A stretch of DNA of 64,000 nucleotides from WS-9 sp036274595 (GTDB taxonomy: Bacteria > Eisenbacteria > RBG-16-71-46 > SZUA-252). The DNA is taken from positions 1-64,000 of the forward strand of contig DASUFL010000016.1 in assembly GCA_036274595.1 (NCBI GenBank), given 5' to 3'. The position numbers were made by a program, and so were the translations under genes. Below are positions 50,722 to 58,866 of this stretch, in pieces (positions within the stretch are counted from its first letter, which is position 1; each line of letters opens with the position of its first letter). Below the pieces are notes generated by a model. The model had not been told where the DNA came from. It saw nothing but the letters and a program-made list of their open reading frames with translations, and searched no databases.

Positions 50722-51117
50722 ATGAACTACAAGATGATGGATCTCCAGGGAATCGATCAGGACCTCGTCGCGAAGCTGAACGCGGCCGGCGTCTCCACGA
50801 CCAGTGACATGATTCGGGTTTGGCTCGACCGCGACCGGCGGAGCCAGGTCGAGGCCCACTCCGGCCTCAACGGGGAGCAGTTCCAGCGCATGGTCTCCAT
50901 GGCGCGCATGGCACGCATGCGGGGCATCGGACCCAAGTACGCCGAACTCTTGGTAACTGCGGGAGTCATCGGCAAGAAGAGCATGGCGAAGCACACGCCG
51001 GAGACGCTGGTGAAGCGCCTCGCGGAGGTGCAGCAGCTTCACAACTTCAAGGGTGCCATGCCCACGGCCTCGGAAGTTGAAGCCTGGTTCGTCGAGGCGG
51101 AATCGCCCAACGCCTAG
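50722..51117 (+). CDS. DUF4332 helix-hairpin-helix protein
   Basis: A 131-residue protein with AAGGAAG 5 nt before the ATG. The pattern LQGIDQDLVAKLNAAGVSTTSDMI and later MRGIGPKYAELLVTAGV is that of two helix-hairpin-helix units of the DUF4332 family, which relate to DNA-binding HhH motifs but whose function is not established. It overlaps the convergent DMT transporter by 4 nt. Confidence 0.85.
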   Translation: MNYKMMDLQGIDQDLVAKLNAAGVSTTSDMIRVWLDRDRRSQVEAHSGLNGEQFQRMVSMARMARMRGIGPKYAELLVTAGVIGKKSMAKHTPETLVKRLAEVQQLHNFKGAMPTASEVEAWFVEAESPNA

Positions 51118-52100
51118 GGCACGTCCTGCCGACCGATATTGCCCCCGACTTTAGCCACCGGATTGGCCCCATCCCTGGAGCCACTGTTGACCAGTCCGAT
51201 GGCGGAGATGGCCAGCCCCGCCGAGAGAATCACGGAGATCGACATGGGCTCGCCGGCGACCAGCCATCCCAGTGCCACCGCTACCAGGGGATTGACGTAG
51301 GTATGCGTCGCCACCAGCGTCGGCGGATAGTGTCTCAGCAGCCAGGTATAGGCGACGAACGCCAGCAGCGAGCCGAAGACGACCAGGTACAGCAAACCTA
51401 GGAACGACTTCGTCGTCACCGCGGCAAGGTGGAGCTGACGATGCTCACCACACACGACGCCAGCCACGAGCAACATCAGCGAGCCGCACAGCAAGGGTAG
51501 CGCCGCATTCATCGTCCCCGCCGTCTTCGGCTGCACCTTCCGCGAGAGCACGATGCCCGCGGACCACGCGATCGAGCTGATCAGCACCGCGACCAGGCCG
51601 ACGTTGGCCAACCGGCTGGTTGCGACATCAGGACGAAACAGCGCCAGCACACTGCCGATACCGAGCGCCAAGCCGGCGTAGGTCTTCCCAGACGGAGGCG
51701 CGCCCAGGCGAAACCACGGCAGCATGAGAGCGACGAAGACGGGCTGGGTCGCGATCACGAGCGCGGCCACACCCGAGGGAACGAACTGTTCCGCCCAGTG
51801 CAGCGTTCCGTGACTGATGAGGAAGAAGAGCGCGCCGAGCACCAGGCCGGCTTGGACGCCTTGCCAGGTAGGGCGTTCGCCCCGCCCTAGCGCCCATGCG
51901 AGGAGGATCGATCCCGCGATCAGGTGTCGCGTCGCGGCCACGAACAGAGGCGGAATGGTCGCGACCGCATAGCGGATCGCCAGGAACGTCGACCCCCATA
52001 CGAGATAGACCGTCAGGAAGGCGAGGATGCCCTTCCATCCGTGCTTGGCGGTCGATGGTTTGGGAGCTTCTACCCTGGGGATCGCTGGTCCTCCGTCCAT
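51114..52100 (-). CDS. EamA/DMT family transporter
   Basis: A 328-residue protein with ten transmembrane segments. Family motifs are VYLVWGSTFLAIRYAV near the first helix and GSLLAFVAYTWLLRHYPPTLVATHTYVNPLVAVALGW (written in part) in the second repeat. It likely exports amino acids or metabolites. ATG 52100 lies 8 nt after a TATCCT hexamer and has no ribosome site. It could instead start at earlier codons, but the first residues are not membrane-like. Confidence 0.9.
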   Translation of the reverse strand: MDGGPAIPRVEAPKPSTAKHGWKGILAFLTVYLVWGSTFLAIRYAVATIPPLFVAATRHLIAGSILLAWALGRGERPTWQGVQAGLVLGALFFLISHGTLHWAEQFVPSGVAALVIATQPVFVALMLPWFRLGAPPSGKTYAGLALGIGSVLALFRPDVATSRLANVGLVAVLISSIAWSAGIVLSRKVQPKTAGTMNAALPLLCGSLMLLVAGVVCGEHRQLHLAAVTTKSFLGLLYLVVFGSLLAFVAYTWLLRHYPPTLVATHTYVNPLVAVALGWLVAGEPMSISVILSAGLAISAIGLVNSGSRDGANPVAKVGGNIGRQDVP

Positions 52101-52108
52101 CACTCGGG

Positions 52109-52114
52109 AGGATA
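52109..52114 (-). promoter_or_regulatory. -10 hexamer 8 nt before the DMT transporter
   Basis: TATCCT on the minus strand, 8 nt before the ATG. It is one of several genes in this window with this layout. No ribosome site is visible. Confidence 0.4.
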
Positions 52115-52233
52115 GACGAGATCTCCCATCGTTGCGTCTGGCGACGAAAACCCCTGAGCGCGGAGAGCCCAACGTAAAGCGGGCACAGCCAGGAGGCTGC
52201 ACCCGCTCTGTTCTACACCGCTACTTGGTGTTG

Positions 52234-52980
52234 TTACCAGCCGCGACCCTGATCCTGCCATGTCGTTGGATAATTGCGCCAGTGTTCGCGCGGGACTCTG
52301 GACAGCTCGCTGGGCACCGACCGCGCGTCGATCGCCATAAAGTCCCCGCTCTCGCGACTCGACGAGTACCAGCGATTGTTGTCGTACGCATAGTAGGAAC
52401 CGCCGTAGCGGAAGACGTCGTAGCGGGTGCGCTGCGCCATGGGAATCTCCTCGACGCGGGTGCCTCGAACGCTCATCCAGCGTGGCGCGGTTCCATAGCT
52501 GACCCGCAGGACCCCGGACGTACCCCTCTGGTTCTGATAGCGATCCTGATCCTGGTAGCGACCCTGGTCCTGACGGCGATCCGACACCTGATAACGGTCA
52601 TCGCTCCACGCGGACGGATAGTTCCGCCAGCGATTACGTGGAACCCTGCGCAGGTCCCTCGGGACATTGCGATCGTCGATCAGAGAGAATTGGCCGCGCC
52701 AGTTGCGGGACCGGTACCAGCGGCCATTGTCGTGGTTGTACGCGTAGTAGTAGCGATCGTACCGGAAGATATCGTAGTCCGTGCGATCCCTTTGGCTTAC
52801 CGATCGCACTCTCGTGCCTGGGACGGCCACCCAGTGCGGTTGGGTTCCAAACCTGATCTCCATGCGCGCGGACGTCCCGCCCGACTGGCGGCTCTGTGCC
52901 TGAACCGACGCCGCCGCTGCGAGCGTCAGGCTCAAGGCCAGAAGTGGAACCAATAGATGCGTTTTTCGATGACTTCTCAT
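52234..52980 (-). CDS. Secreted two-repeat protein, unknown function
   Basis: A 248-residue protein. ATG 52980 has GGGAG 8 nt upstream and starts a signal peptide (LLVPLLALSLTLAAAASVQA). The mature part has two units of about 75 residues with the same line: RFGTxPxWxxVxGTRVxxxxxxxRxxYDxFRYxxxYYAYxxxxWYxS, then an R-rich end (VPRxxWRNYP). A Gln/Arg/Asp linker (RRQDQGRYQDQDRYQNQR) joins them. It is distantly like the WF/WY-GPW units of the protein at 256-2733. Function unknown. Confidence 0.8.
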   Translation of the reverse strand: MRSHRKTHLLVPLLALSLTLAAAASVQAQSRQSGGTSARMEIRFGTQPHWVAVPGTRVRSVSQRDRTDYDIFRYDRYYYAYNHDNGRWYRSRNWRGQFSLIDDRNVPRDLRRVPRNRWRNYPSAWSDDRYQVSDRRQDQGRYQDQDRYQNQRGTSGVLRVSYGTAPRWMSVRGTRVEEIPMAQRTRYDVFRYGGSYYAYDNNRWYSSSRESGDFMAIDARSVPSELSRVPREHWRNYPTTWQDQGRGW

Positions 52981-53214
52981 GGATGACTCCCTTTCGTGAG
53001 TGGCGTCGCTGTCAGTGATGGTAATCAGCAAGATCCTGGCCAAGACGCGACCCGCGGGGGCGATCCATCCCACCTTTGGTTGTCATCGTCTGACCCACAC
53101 GCAGGTTCGGACTCTTCATCGATGGGACAAACCGTGGAGGGGTGGTCAATCGGTGGGGCGGACCGGCAACAACCTACTGTAATCGTGCACTACATACACT
53201 GACGCTCCCATCCA

Positions 53215-54432
53215 TTACGTCGCGGAGTTCGCGAAGGGGTTCGGATGGCGATGGACCCTTCGCGATTCGAGCCCAGCATTCAGCCGATCTAGTCCTCCCC
53301 GCAGCCGATCTCTGAGATCTCGAAGCAACGACGCTCGAGCGGGCGCATCGTCTCCGATCCCGGGCGGCTCGAGTCGGATCGGAATGGGATCCAGGACTCG
53401 GATGCTCGCGGTTCGCGGAGCAACCGCGACGGGCAGAATCCCGTAGAGCCCTTCGCGCCATCCATGGGTCACAAGTGCGAGGCGAGTCTGAGTCACGCTC
53501 TCCGCGATCTGTTCCTGGCTGAGAGTGGAACCTGAGTAGTGCTCGCGCGAGAAGTGGCCCAGTCTCTCGATTTCAGCAAGGATGCGACGCTCGCGGCGGG
53601 CACCCGTAGCGTCGATCGTCCTGAAGGTGTGGATGGCCCGCCGCACGCGATGGACGCGCCTCGCCCGGTCACCCGCGGCCGGGTCCCCATCACCGTCAGC
53701 GCGCAAGCCATGTCGAGACTCGAGACCTTCGAGGAGGCGATCCGCGTGCGCGCTCTGGACGGAGAAGAACTCGGGCACCGGGATCTGCTCCGCTCTCCTC
53801 GCATCAGGCGAGCTGTATTGCGCGAGACTTCGCGCCAACACGGCTCCTTGTAGAGCCGCGAAGCGCTGCTCCAAAGATTCCTTCGGACGAGAAGAGATTC
53901 CCAGCGCCGTTTCGATGCGCGTGATCGCGCCACGAAGGGCCGAGGACACGTCTTGCCCAAAGTGAAACTTCCATACGACGGGCACTATGAACACGGGTTC
54001 CCCGCCTTGCCGACGGGCATCCCAAGCCATATCGACGATCCCAGAGACGAGTGGCCCGACATGGTCGCCATGCCAGCTCGGGGCTCCTTCGGGATGCAGA
54101 AGCACACCATGGCCCGCCCGGGCCCATCGCACGGAATAGTCCCTTCCCGATCCACCTGGAGCATTCGAGATCAGGTTGTTGCGCAAGCACAACCACTGCA
54201 CGGCGGGATGGATGTTGACGACCTCGTACGATGCCCAGTGCGCCATGAGCGGCGACACGCGGCGTGAGATTTCCTTGTCGATCAACCAATCGGTGACGAA
54301 CTCGGGATGGTTAGGGGCCAAAAAGGCAGCAACCCCAGGACGGACGACGGAGCGGAGACGAGCGACGTCCTCTGCTGGAAAGTCCACTGCCGCGATCTTG
54401 AGCACCCGTGGAAGGACGAAGTGGCGGTTCAC
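53215..54432 (-). CDS. PlsC-like acyltransferase family protein
   Basis: A 405-residue protein. An acyltransferase motif is seen as PNHPEFVTDW (H-x5-D, against the usual H-x4-D) and the second motif as LLHPEGAPSWHG, with GPLVSGIVDMAW after it. It probably acylates a glycerol- or lysophospholipid-like acceptor in the membrane. The first start codon, GTG 54432, leaves an N-terminus lacking an expected part. Coding-like sequence (FDRLAYREPHPSPAVIHAIG) continues upstream in frame without any start codon until a stop near 54575, which suggests a sequencing error or an unusual start. Confidence 0.75.
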   Translation of the reverse strand: MNRHFVLPRVLKIAAVDFPAEDVARLRSVVRPGVAAFLAPNHPEFVTDWLIDKEISRRVSPLMAHWASYEVVNIHPAVQWLCLRNNLISNAPGGSGRDYSVRWARAGHGVLLHPEGAPSWHGDHVGPLVSGIVDMAWDARRQGGEPVFIVPVVWKFHFGQDVSSALRGAITRIETALGISSRPKESLEQRFAALQGAVLARSLAQYSSPDARRAEQIPVPEFFSVQSAHADRLLEGLESRHGLRADGDGDPAAGDRARRVHRVRRAIHTFRTIDATGARRERRILAEIERLGHFSREHYSGSTLSQEQIAESVTQTRLALVTHGWREGLYGILPVAVAPRTASIRVLDPIPIRLEPPGIGDDAPARASLLRDLRDRLRGGLDRLNAGLESRRVHRHPNPFANSAT

Positions 54433-54604
54433 CCATCCGATTGCATGGATGACTGCCGGCGATGGGTGCGGCTCGCGATAGGCGAGCCTGTCGAATCCTG
54501 GTCGGGGCGTTGTGATGCTCCCTTCGCGAAGCCGCGCTCGCTCGTGCTGGGCGTGAGCGCGCCGATCAACCTCTGTACCTTATCGCCAGATCCTGGCCAG
54601 TGAC

Positions 54605-54610
54605 TATAAT
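54605..54610 (+). promoter_or_regulatory. Perfect -10 hexamer directly before a GTG start
   Basis: TATAAT (54605-54610), preceded by TGAC, lies 6 nt before GTG 54617. Transcription would begin at or next to the start codon. No good -35 is seen, and no ribosome site. Confidence 0.55.
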
Positions 54611-54616
54611 GCCCGC

Positions 54617-55768
54617 GTGAATCCCCGGCAAAAGTTGATGGCGAATAAGTCCCGGGTCATATGGATCGCGGCGACTCTCATTGCGGTCGCGATCGCAATT
54701 CTGGCCGCGGCCTCCTGGTATTACTCGGACCAGCTGATTCGGCCACGCCGAGGAAAGGCGATGGAACCAGATCTTCAAGTATTGGCGGTGCGGAATGGAA
54801 GGGTGCTTCTGCCCGGCAGGAATGGGACGCGAAAGCCAGGAATCTGGGTCCTCGAATGGCCGGGCGGCTGCGGCCATGTCGGGTCAATCCGCACGCGGGG
54901 GCGAACCATTGAGAGAGATTTTTGGCCCTTACGTGGATCCCTAACTCCCGGGACGCGAGCCTATCTCAATCCATTCGGCTTCGATGAGGACCCTCGAACT
55001 CAATTCAACCTTCCCTATCGGGAGGTGGTTGTCCCCTCGGCAATCGGGGGGTATCCCGCTTGGTTCCTCGACGGTCCGGCACGCACGTGGATGATTCTCG
55101 TCCATGGGATGGGCGCAACCCGAGCGGAAGCGATCCGGTTGCTCCATGAAACGGCGAGTTTCGGACTCCCGTCCCTCGTGATCACCTATCGGAACGATCC
55201 CGGAGCACCGGGTTCACCGGATGGCCTGCTGCACCTCGGCATGACGGAATGGAAGGATCTGGAGCGGGCCGTCGAGTACAGCCGGCGTGCGGGAGCACGC
55301 GACGTCATCCTTGTCGGATACAGCACCGGGGGAGCGCTGATTGCCCGGTTCCTCCTTAGCTCGACGCTCGCGGAATCGGTTCGCGGCGTAATCCTCGAAT
55401 CGCCGGTTCTCGATTGGCATGCCGCCACAGCCCACTACGCAAGACATCACAGGATCCCGGCTCCGTTGGCCACGCTGGGAACTCAGATAGCCGGCTGGAG
55501 AGCGGGAATTCAGTGGGCCGGTCTCGAGCCCCTTGCGCACGCAAAAGAGCTGCGGGCTCCGATGCTCGTCATCCACGGCACGGCGGATCCCGTCGTCCCT
55601 CTGTGGACGAGCGAGTCCCTGGCTACCCGACGGCCCGACCTGGTGACCCTGATCAAGATCCCTGGGGCGGGGCATGTCGAGTCATGGAACGCAGACTCGA
55701 CCGCGTACGGCAAGAACGTCCGCGAGTGGCTTCAACGCGTGGGGCTAGAACCGACGGTCAGCCCGTAG
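54617..55768 (+). CDS. Membrane-anchored alpha/beta hydrolase
   Basis: A 383-residue protein. The N-terminus has one transmembrane helix (IAATLIAVAIAILAAASWYY). The hydrolase domain has the oxyanion line WMILVHGMGATRAEAI, nucleophile elbow LVGYSTGGALIARF, acid region MLVIHGTADPVVPL and base His in GAGHVESW. This is a peptidase/esterase-type fold with an extended N-terminal segment. The start GTG 54617 is 6 nt after a TATAAT hexamer; an ATG at 54638 is the alternative. The gene overlaps the convergent histidine kinase by 11 nt. Confidence 0.85.
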   Translation: MNPRQKLMANKSRVIWIAATLIAVAIAILAAASWYYSDQLIRPRRGKAMEPDLQVLAVRNGRVLLPGRNGTRKPGIWVLEWPGGCGHVGSIRTRGRTIERDFWPLRGSLTPGTRAYLNPFGFDEDPRTQFNLPYREVVVPSAIGGYPAWFLDGPARTWMILVHGMGATRAEAIRLLHETASFGLPSLVITYRNDPGAPGSPDGLLHLGMTEWKDLERAVEYSRRAGARDVILVGYSTGGALIARFLLSSTLAESVRGVILESPVLDWHAATAHYARHHRIPAPLATLGTQIAGWRAGIQWAGLEPLAHAKELRAPMLVIHGTADPVVPLWTSESLATRRPDLVTLIKIPGAGHVESWNADSTAYGKNVREWLQRVGLEPTVSP

Positions 55769-56930
55769 GGCTTGTTCCCTCGGCAGCGCGGGCCGCCGCG
55801 CCGCGCGGCAAGCGAACGCTGAACGTCGTCCCCTCGTTCTCCGACGATGTGGCAGCGATCGAGCCGCCGTGCGCACGCGCGATCTCCTGTGCGATGAAAA
55901 GCCCGAGGCCGAGCCCTTGGGGCTGGGCTTGATGAACCGTCCGGCCCTTGCGAAAGGCGTCGAAGATGAACGGCAGCATCTCGGGCGGGATGGGCTCACC
56001 TCGACTCACGACCTCGATGAGGACTTGGGTCTCACCACCGTCGATCCGCAGATCGATCGTCGATCGCGGCTCGCCGTGTTGGACCGCATTGCCGACGAGA
56101 TTGGAGAGCACCTGGTACATCCGATCACGGTCCCACATGCCGATCAAGTCGCCCCGTGCGGCCACGCGGAGCGGCCTGTCCGGATGCGCCAGCTCCGCCT
56201 CGCCGATCACCTGCCGACAAACATCCATCATATCGAATCGCTTCTGGTCGATCGTAATGCCTCCGCCCAGTCGGCTCCTGGTCAGATCGAGCAATTGATC
56301 GATCAGCCGCGCTGCAATGGCCGCGCTCCGCGCGATCTTCCTCGCCACCTCGGTCTCCACCTCGCCGAGGCCGGTGCGTTGAAGCAGAAGATGCGCTCCC
56401 ATCTCGATCGTGCTCAGCGGGTTCCGAAGGTCGTGGCCGATGATCCCGATGAGCTGCTCTCGGAACTCACCGATTTCGCCGAGGCGCGACCGTTCCAGGG
56501 CCGCGGCGGCCTGATCCGCAAGGGCCGACAGGAGCCATTCGTCCTGTTCCGTTTCGGTCGAAGGCTCCGCCCGGATCACGACGAGGATTCCCTTGATCGC
56601 CCCGGCCACGACCAGCGGAACCCCGAGAAAGCGTTCGGGCGACGCGCCGATCAGCCCCGCGAGGTGCGGGACCAACTTCTCGCTCAACGGCTCGTGAAAG
56701 CGGTCGGCCAACGCCGAGTCGACACCGCGCGACGCGCGCACGGCCAGCAGGCCGTCGTCTCGCGTCACCAAGAGGAGAGCCTTCTCCGCCGCAAGGAGAT
56801 CCGCGGCACGGGCGACCGTCAGCTGGAAAACCTCGTCGAGCGTCGCGGCATAGGTGAGTGCTCGGCTCACCTCGGTGAGCTTCCGGATGTCACGCACCCG
56901 GTGCGCGTCGGTCTTAATGGGTGCGTTCAC
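55758..56930 (-). CDS. GAF-domain sensor histidine kinase
   Basis: A 390-residue soluble kinase, with no transmembrane helix. Residues 15-150 form a GAF domain. The phospho-acceptor is H166 in the line GHDLRNPLSTIEMGAHLL. The ATPase part has the N-box (LSNLVGNAVQHG), G1 (FIFDAFRKG) and G2 (GLGLGLFIAQEIARAHGG). It overlaps the upstream KaiC gene by 17 nt and lies third in an operon after a receiver-domain gene and kaiC. Its cognate receiver might be the one in this operon, but that receiver lacks the phospho-acceptor Asp. Starts with GTG. Confidence 0.93.
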   Translation of the reverse strand: MNAPIKTDAHRVRDIRKLTEVSRALTYAATLDEVFQLTVARAADLLAAEKALLLVTRDDGLLAVRASRGVDSALADRFHEPLSEKLVPHLAGLIGASPERFLGVPLVVAGAIKGILVVIRAEPSTETEQDEWLLSALADQAAAALERSRLGEIGEFREQLIGIIGHDLRNPLSTIEMGAHLLLQRTGLGEVETEVARKIARSAAIAARLIDQLLDLTRSRLGGGITIDQKRFDMMDVCRQVIGEAELAHPDRPLRVAARGDLIGMWDRDRMYQVLSNLVGNAVQHGEPRSTIDLRIDGGETQVLIEVVSRGEPIPPEMLPFIFDAFRKGRTVHQAQPQGLGLGLFIAQEIARAHGGSIAATSSENEGTTFSVRLPRGAAARAAEGTSPTG

Positions 56931-58323
56931 CTACGCTCAACCCCCGGACGTCGATCCTCATCTGACGTAGCTGAAGATCGTGGGCAGTGCCTCGCGCCTT
57001 CGCGATGCGGAGCGTCCTCCCGACAACACCCTCGCTGGCCCTGATGTCGAGAAAGACGATGGAGTCCGTCATGTGGCTCAGCCGGCCTTGATGTTCATCC
57101 CTGGCCATGAGAGGTGGATCTGTCTCGAGGGTGAGGATGCTGGTCACGCCCATCACCGCGAGCTGCTGGACGAGGGCGTAGACGTAACCGTGCATACGCG
57201 TGGGATCGCCTGCGGCAACGGCCAGGTCCCCGAGCGCGTCGATGACCAGGCGGCGGATCGGTCTCCGGCGGAGCGCCTGGAAGATGCTGACGACGATCCG
57301 ATCGATGGGGAGCTCGACCGCCGAATAATAGAGCAGCTCCAATCGATCGCGAGCGCCGTCGTCGAGCTTCCCACCGATCTGCTCCACTTGGTACGCGAGC
57401 TGCGTGGGATTTTCCTGGAAGTTGACCAGCAGACATCCTTCTCCCCGCCGAAGGCCCTCGAGAATGAACTGGATTCCCATCGTCGTCTTGCCGGAGCCGG
57501 TGGGGCCGGCGACCAGGGCGGCACTCCCCGCCCAGAAACCGCCCCCGAGCATGGAATCGAGCCCTGGCACACCCGATGGAGCCCGGTCCAGGTCTCGCTT
57601 GTAGGACGCCGCCTCGACCGGACTGACGAGGCGCGGATAGACCTGCAAGCCGGCCGCCGTGATCTCGAAGGCGTGAAATCCCTGCCGGTAGGAGCTGCCG
57701 CGGAGCTTGAACACGCGGACGTAGCGCTCATCGCGTGTCCCGAGGGAGTTTCGCGCCAGCTCGATGATCCCGTCCGCGACAGCGAACTCGGGGAACTCCG
57801 CGATATCTTCGTGCCGGTACTCTCCAACGAGCAGGACCGTCGTGCTATACGCGGCGAGAAGCCCGGCGAGCTCGTGCAGCATCAGCCGCATCTCTTGGGT
57901 CGACGATGCCATGTCGTGGATCGCTTTGAAGGAATCGATCACGATGATCTTCGGCGACAGCGTCTTGATCGCGTCTCTGAGCCTCGGCACCAGCGCGCCG
58001 ACGCCGTTCGCCGCCAGCTTGTCTCCCAAGCCCTCGTACTGGATCACGCGACCCATCTTGTCAGCGTCGAAAAATTGGAATTGCTGAAGGTACCGGATCA
58101 CCTTGTCGAGCGGCTCGGAGAGCGTCGTGAGGTAGAGGATGGGCCGACGCTCGTCATCCGCGTTGGCGAAGATGAATTCCTCCGCGAGGGCCGTCTTGCC
58201 CGACCCCGGCGCACCCATGATGATGTTGATCGAGTTTTCGGGAATACCGCCGTCGAGGATCTCGTCGAGCTCGCGGTTGCCGGTCGAGAGGCGCCTTACC
58301 TGGGCATCCGCGTCTTCAGACAT
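56914..58323 (-). CDS. KaiC-like double-RecA ATPase
   Basis: A 469-residue protein with two RecA/KaiC domains. Walker A motifs are GAPGSGKT (37-44) and GPTGSGKT (273-280). It lacks the KaiA and KaiB genes nearby. In the second domain the clock phosphosite region reads LSHMTDSIVFL: S416 aligns with KaiC Ser431, while the neighbouring Thr432 position is H417. The C-terminal AKARGTAHD line matches KaiC. It may be an ATP-driven timer or switch for signalling, acting with the neighbouring kinase and receiver. The start ATG 58323 overlaps the receiver gene by 8 nt, with GGAG 8 nt upstream. Confidence 0.93.
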   Translation of the reverse strand: MSEDADAQVRRLSTGNRELDEILDGGIPENSINIIMGAPGSGKTALAEEFIFANADDERRPILYLTTLSEPLDKVIRYLQQFQFFDADKMGRVIQYEGLGDKLAANGVGALVPRLRDAIKTLSPKIIVIDSFKAIHDMASSTQEMRLMLHELAGLLAAYSTTVLLVGEYRHEDIAEFPEFAVADGIIELARNSLGTRDERYVRVFKLRGSSYRQGFHAFEITAAGLQVYPRLVSPVEAASYKRDLDRAPSGVPGLDSMLGGGFWAGSAALVAGPTGSGKTTMGIQFILEGLRRGEGCLLVNFQENPTQLAYQVEQIGGKLDDGARDRLELLYYSAVELPIDRIVVSIFQALRRRPIRRLVIDALGDLAVAAGDPTRMHGYVYALVQQLAVMGVTSILTLETDPPLMARDEHQGRLSHMTDSIVFLDIRASEGVVGRTLRIAKARGTAHDLQLRQMRIDVRGLSVGERTH

Positions 58324-58747
58324 GTTGAGTTCTCCTGATGCGTGCGCTTCGTGCTTCGAGAACCTCTCGGACCGTATGGACCAACGCGTGCTCGGCGAGA
58401 GGCTTCAAGAGAAATGCATCGGCGCCTGCCTCTCGCGCCCGCCCTTCAGCCGCCAGGATGCTGAAGATCAAGACGGCAATATCGCGCGTACGGGGATCCG
58501 CTTTGATCTGGCGACAGAGCGACAGCCCGTCCAGAGCGGGAACGAGGATTTCGGTGATGATGATGTCAGGGGGCGTCTTCAAGGCCTGCTGCAGGGCGCC
58601 GTCACCATCCTCCGCGAACCCGACCGAGTAACCGACCTGGTGCAAGAAGTGCGACTCGAGGTCTCGGACATGCGGATCGCGGTCCACGACCAAGATGATC
58701 GCCTTGCCCTTTTCCCCTGGCCCAGGCTCGTCCACAATTTTCTCCAC
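58316..58747 (-). CDS. Receiver-domain protein with Glu at the phospho-acceptor site
   Basis: A 143-residue single receiver domain. The active-site Asp is replaced by E66 in DIIITEILVPALDG, a natural phosphomimic. The acidic pair is altered: VVDRDP has Arg where the second Asp should stand. The conserved Ser/Thr (FSIL) and Lys (LLKPL) remain. So it probably does not take phosphate and may be a fixed 'on' adapter. It is the first gene of the receiver-KaiC-kinase operon. The GTG start has no clear ribosome site. Confidence 0.88.
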   Translation of the reverse strand: MEKIVDEPGPGEKGKAIILVVDRDPHVRDLESHFLHQVGYSVGFAEDGDGALQQALKTPPDIIITEILVPALDGLSLCRQIKADPRTRDIAVLIFSILAAEGRAREAGADAFLLKPLAEHALVHTVREVLEARSARIRRTQHV

Positions 58748-58866
58748 TCACGTAGCTTTACGGATGTTTTGATATAGGAGCGTAAGGAGGCAAGATGAGG
58801 TTATCACCATCCCCGCATGGGTCACAATCGATCCGAAGATCGTGCGATACACGGGCACGGAACAGT

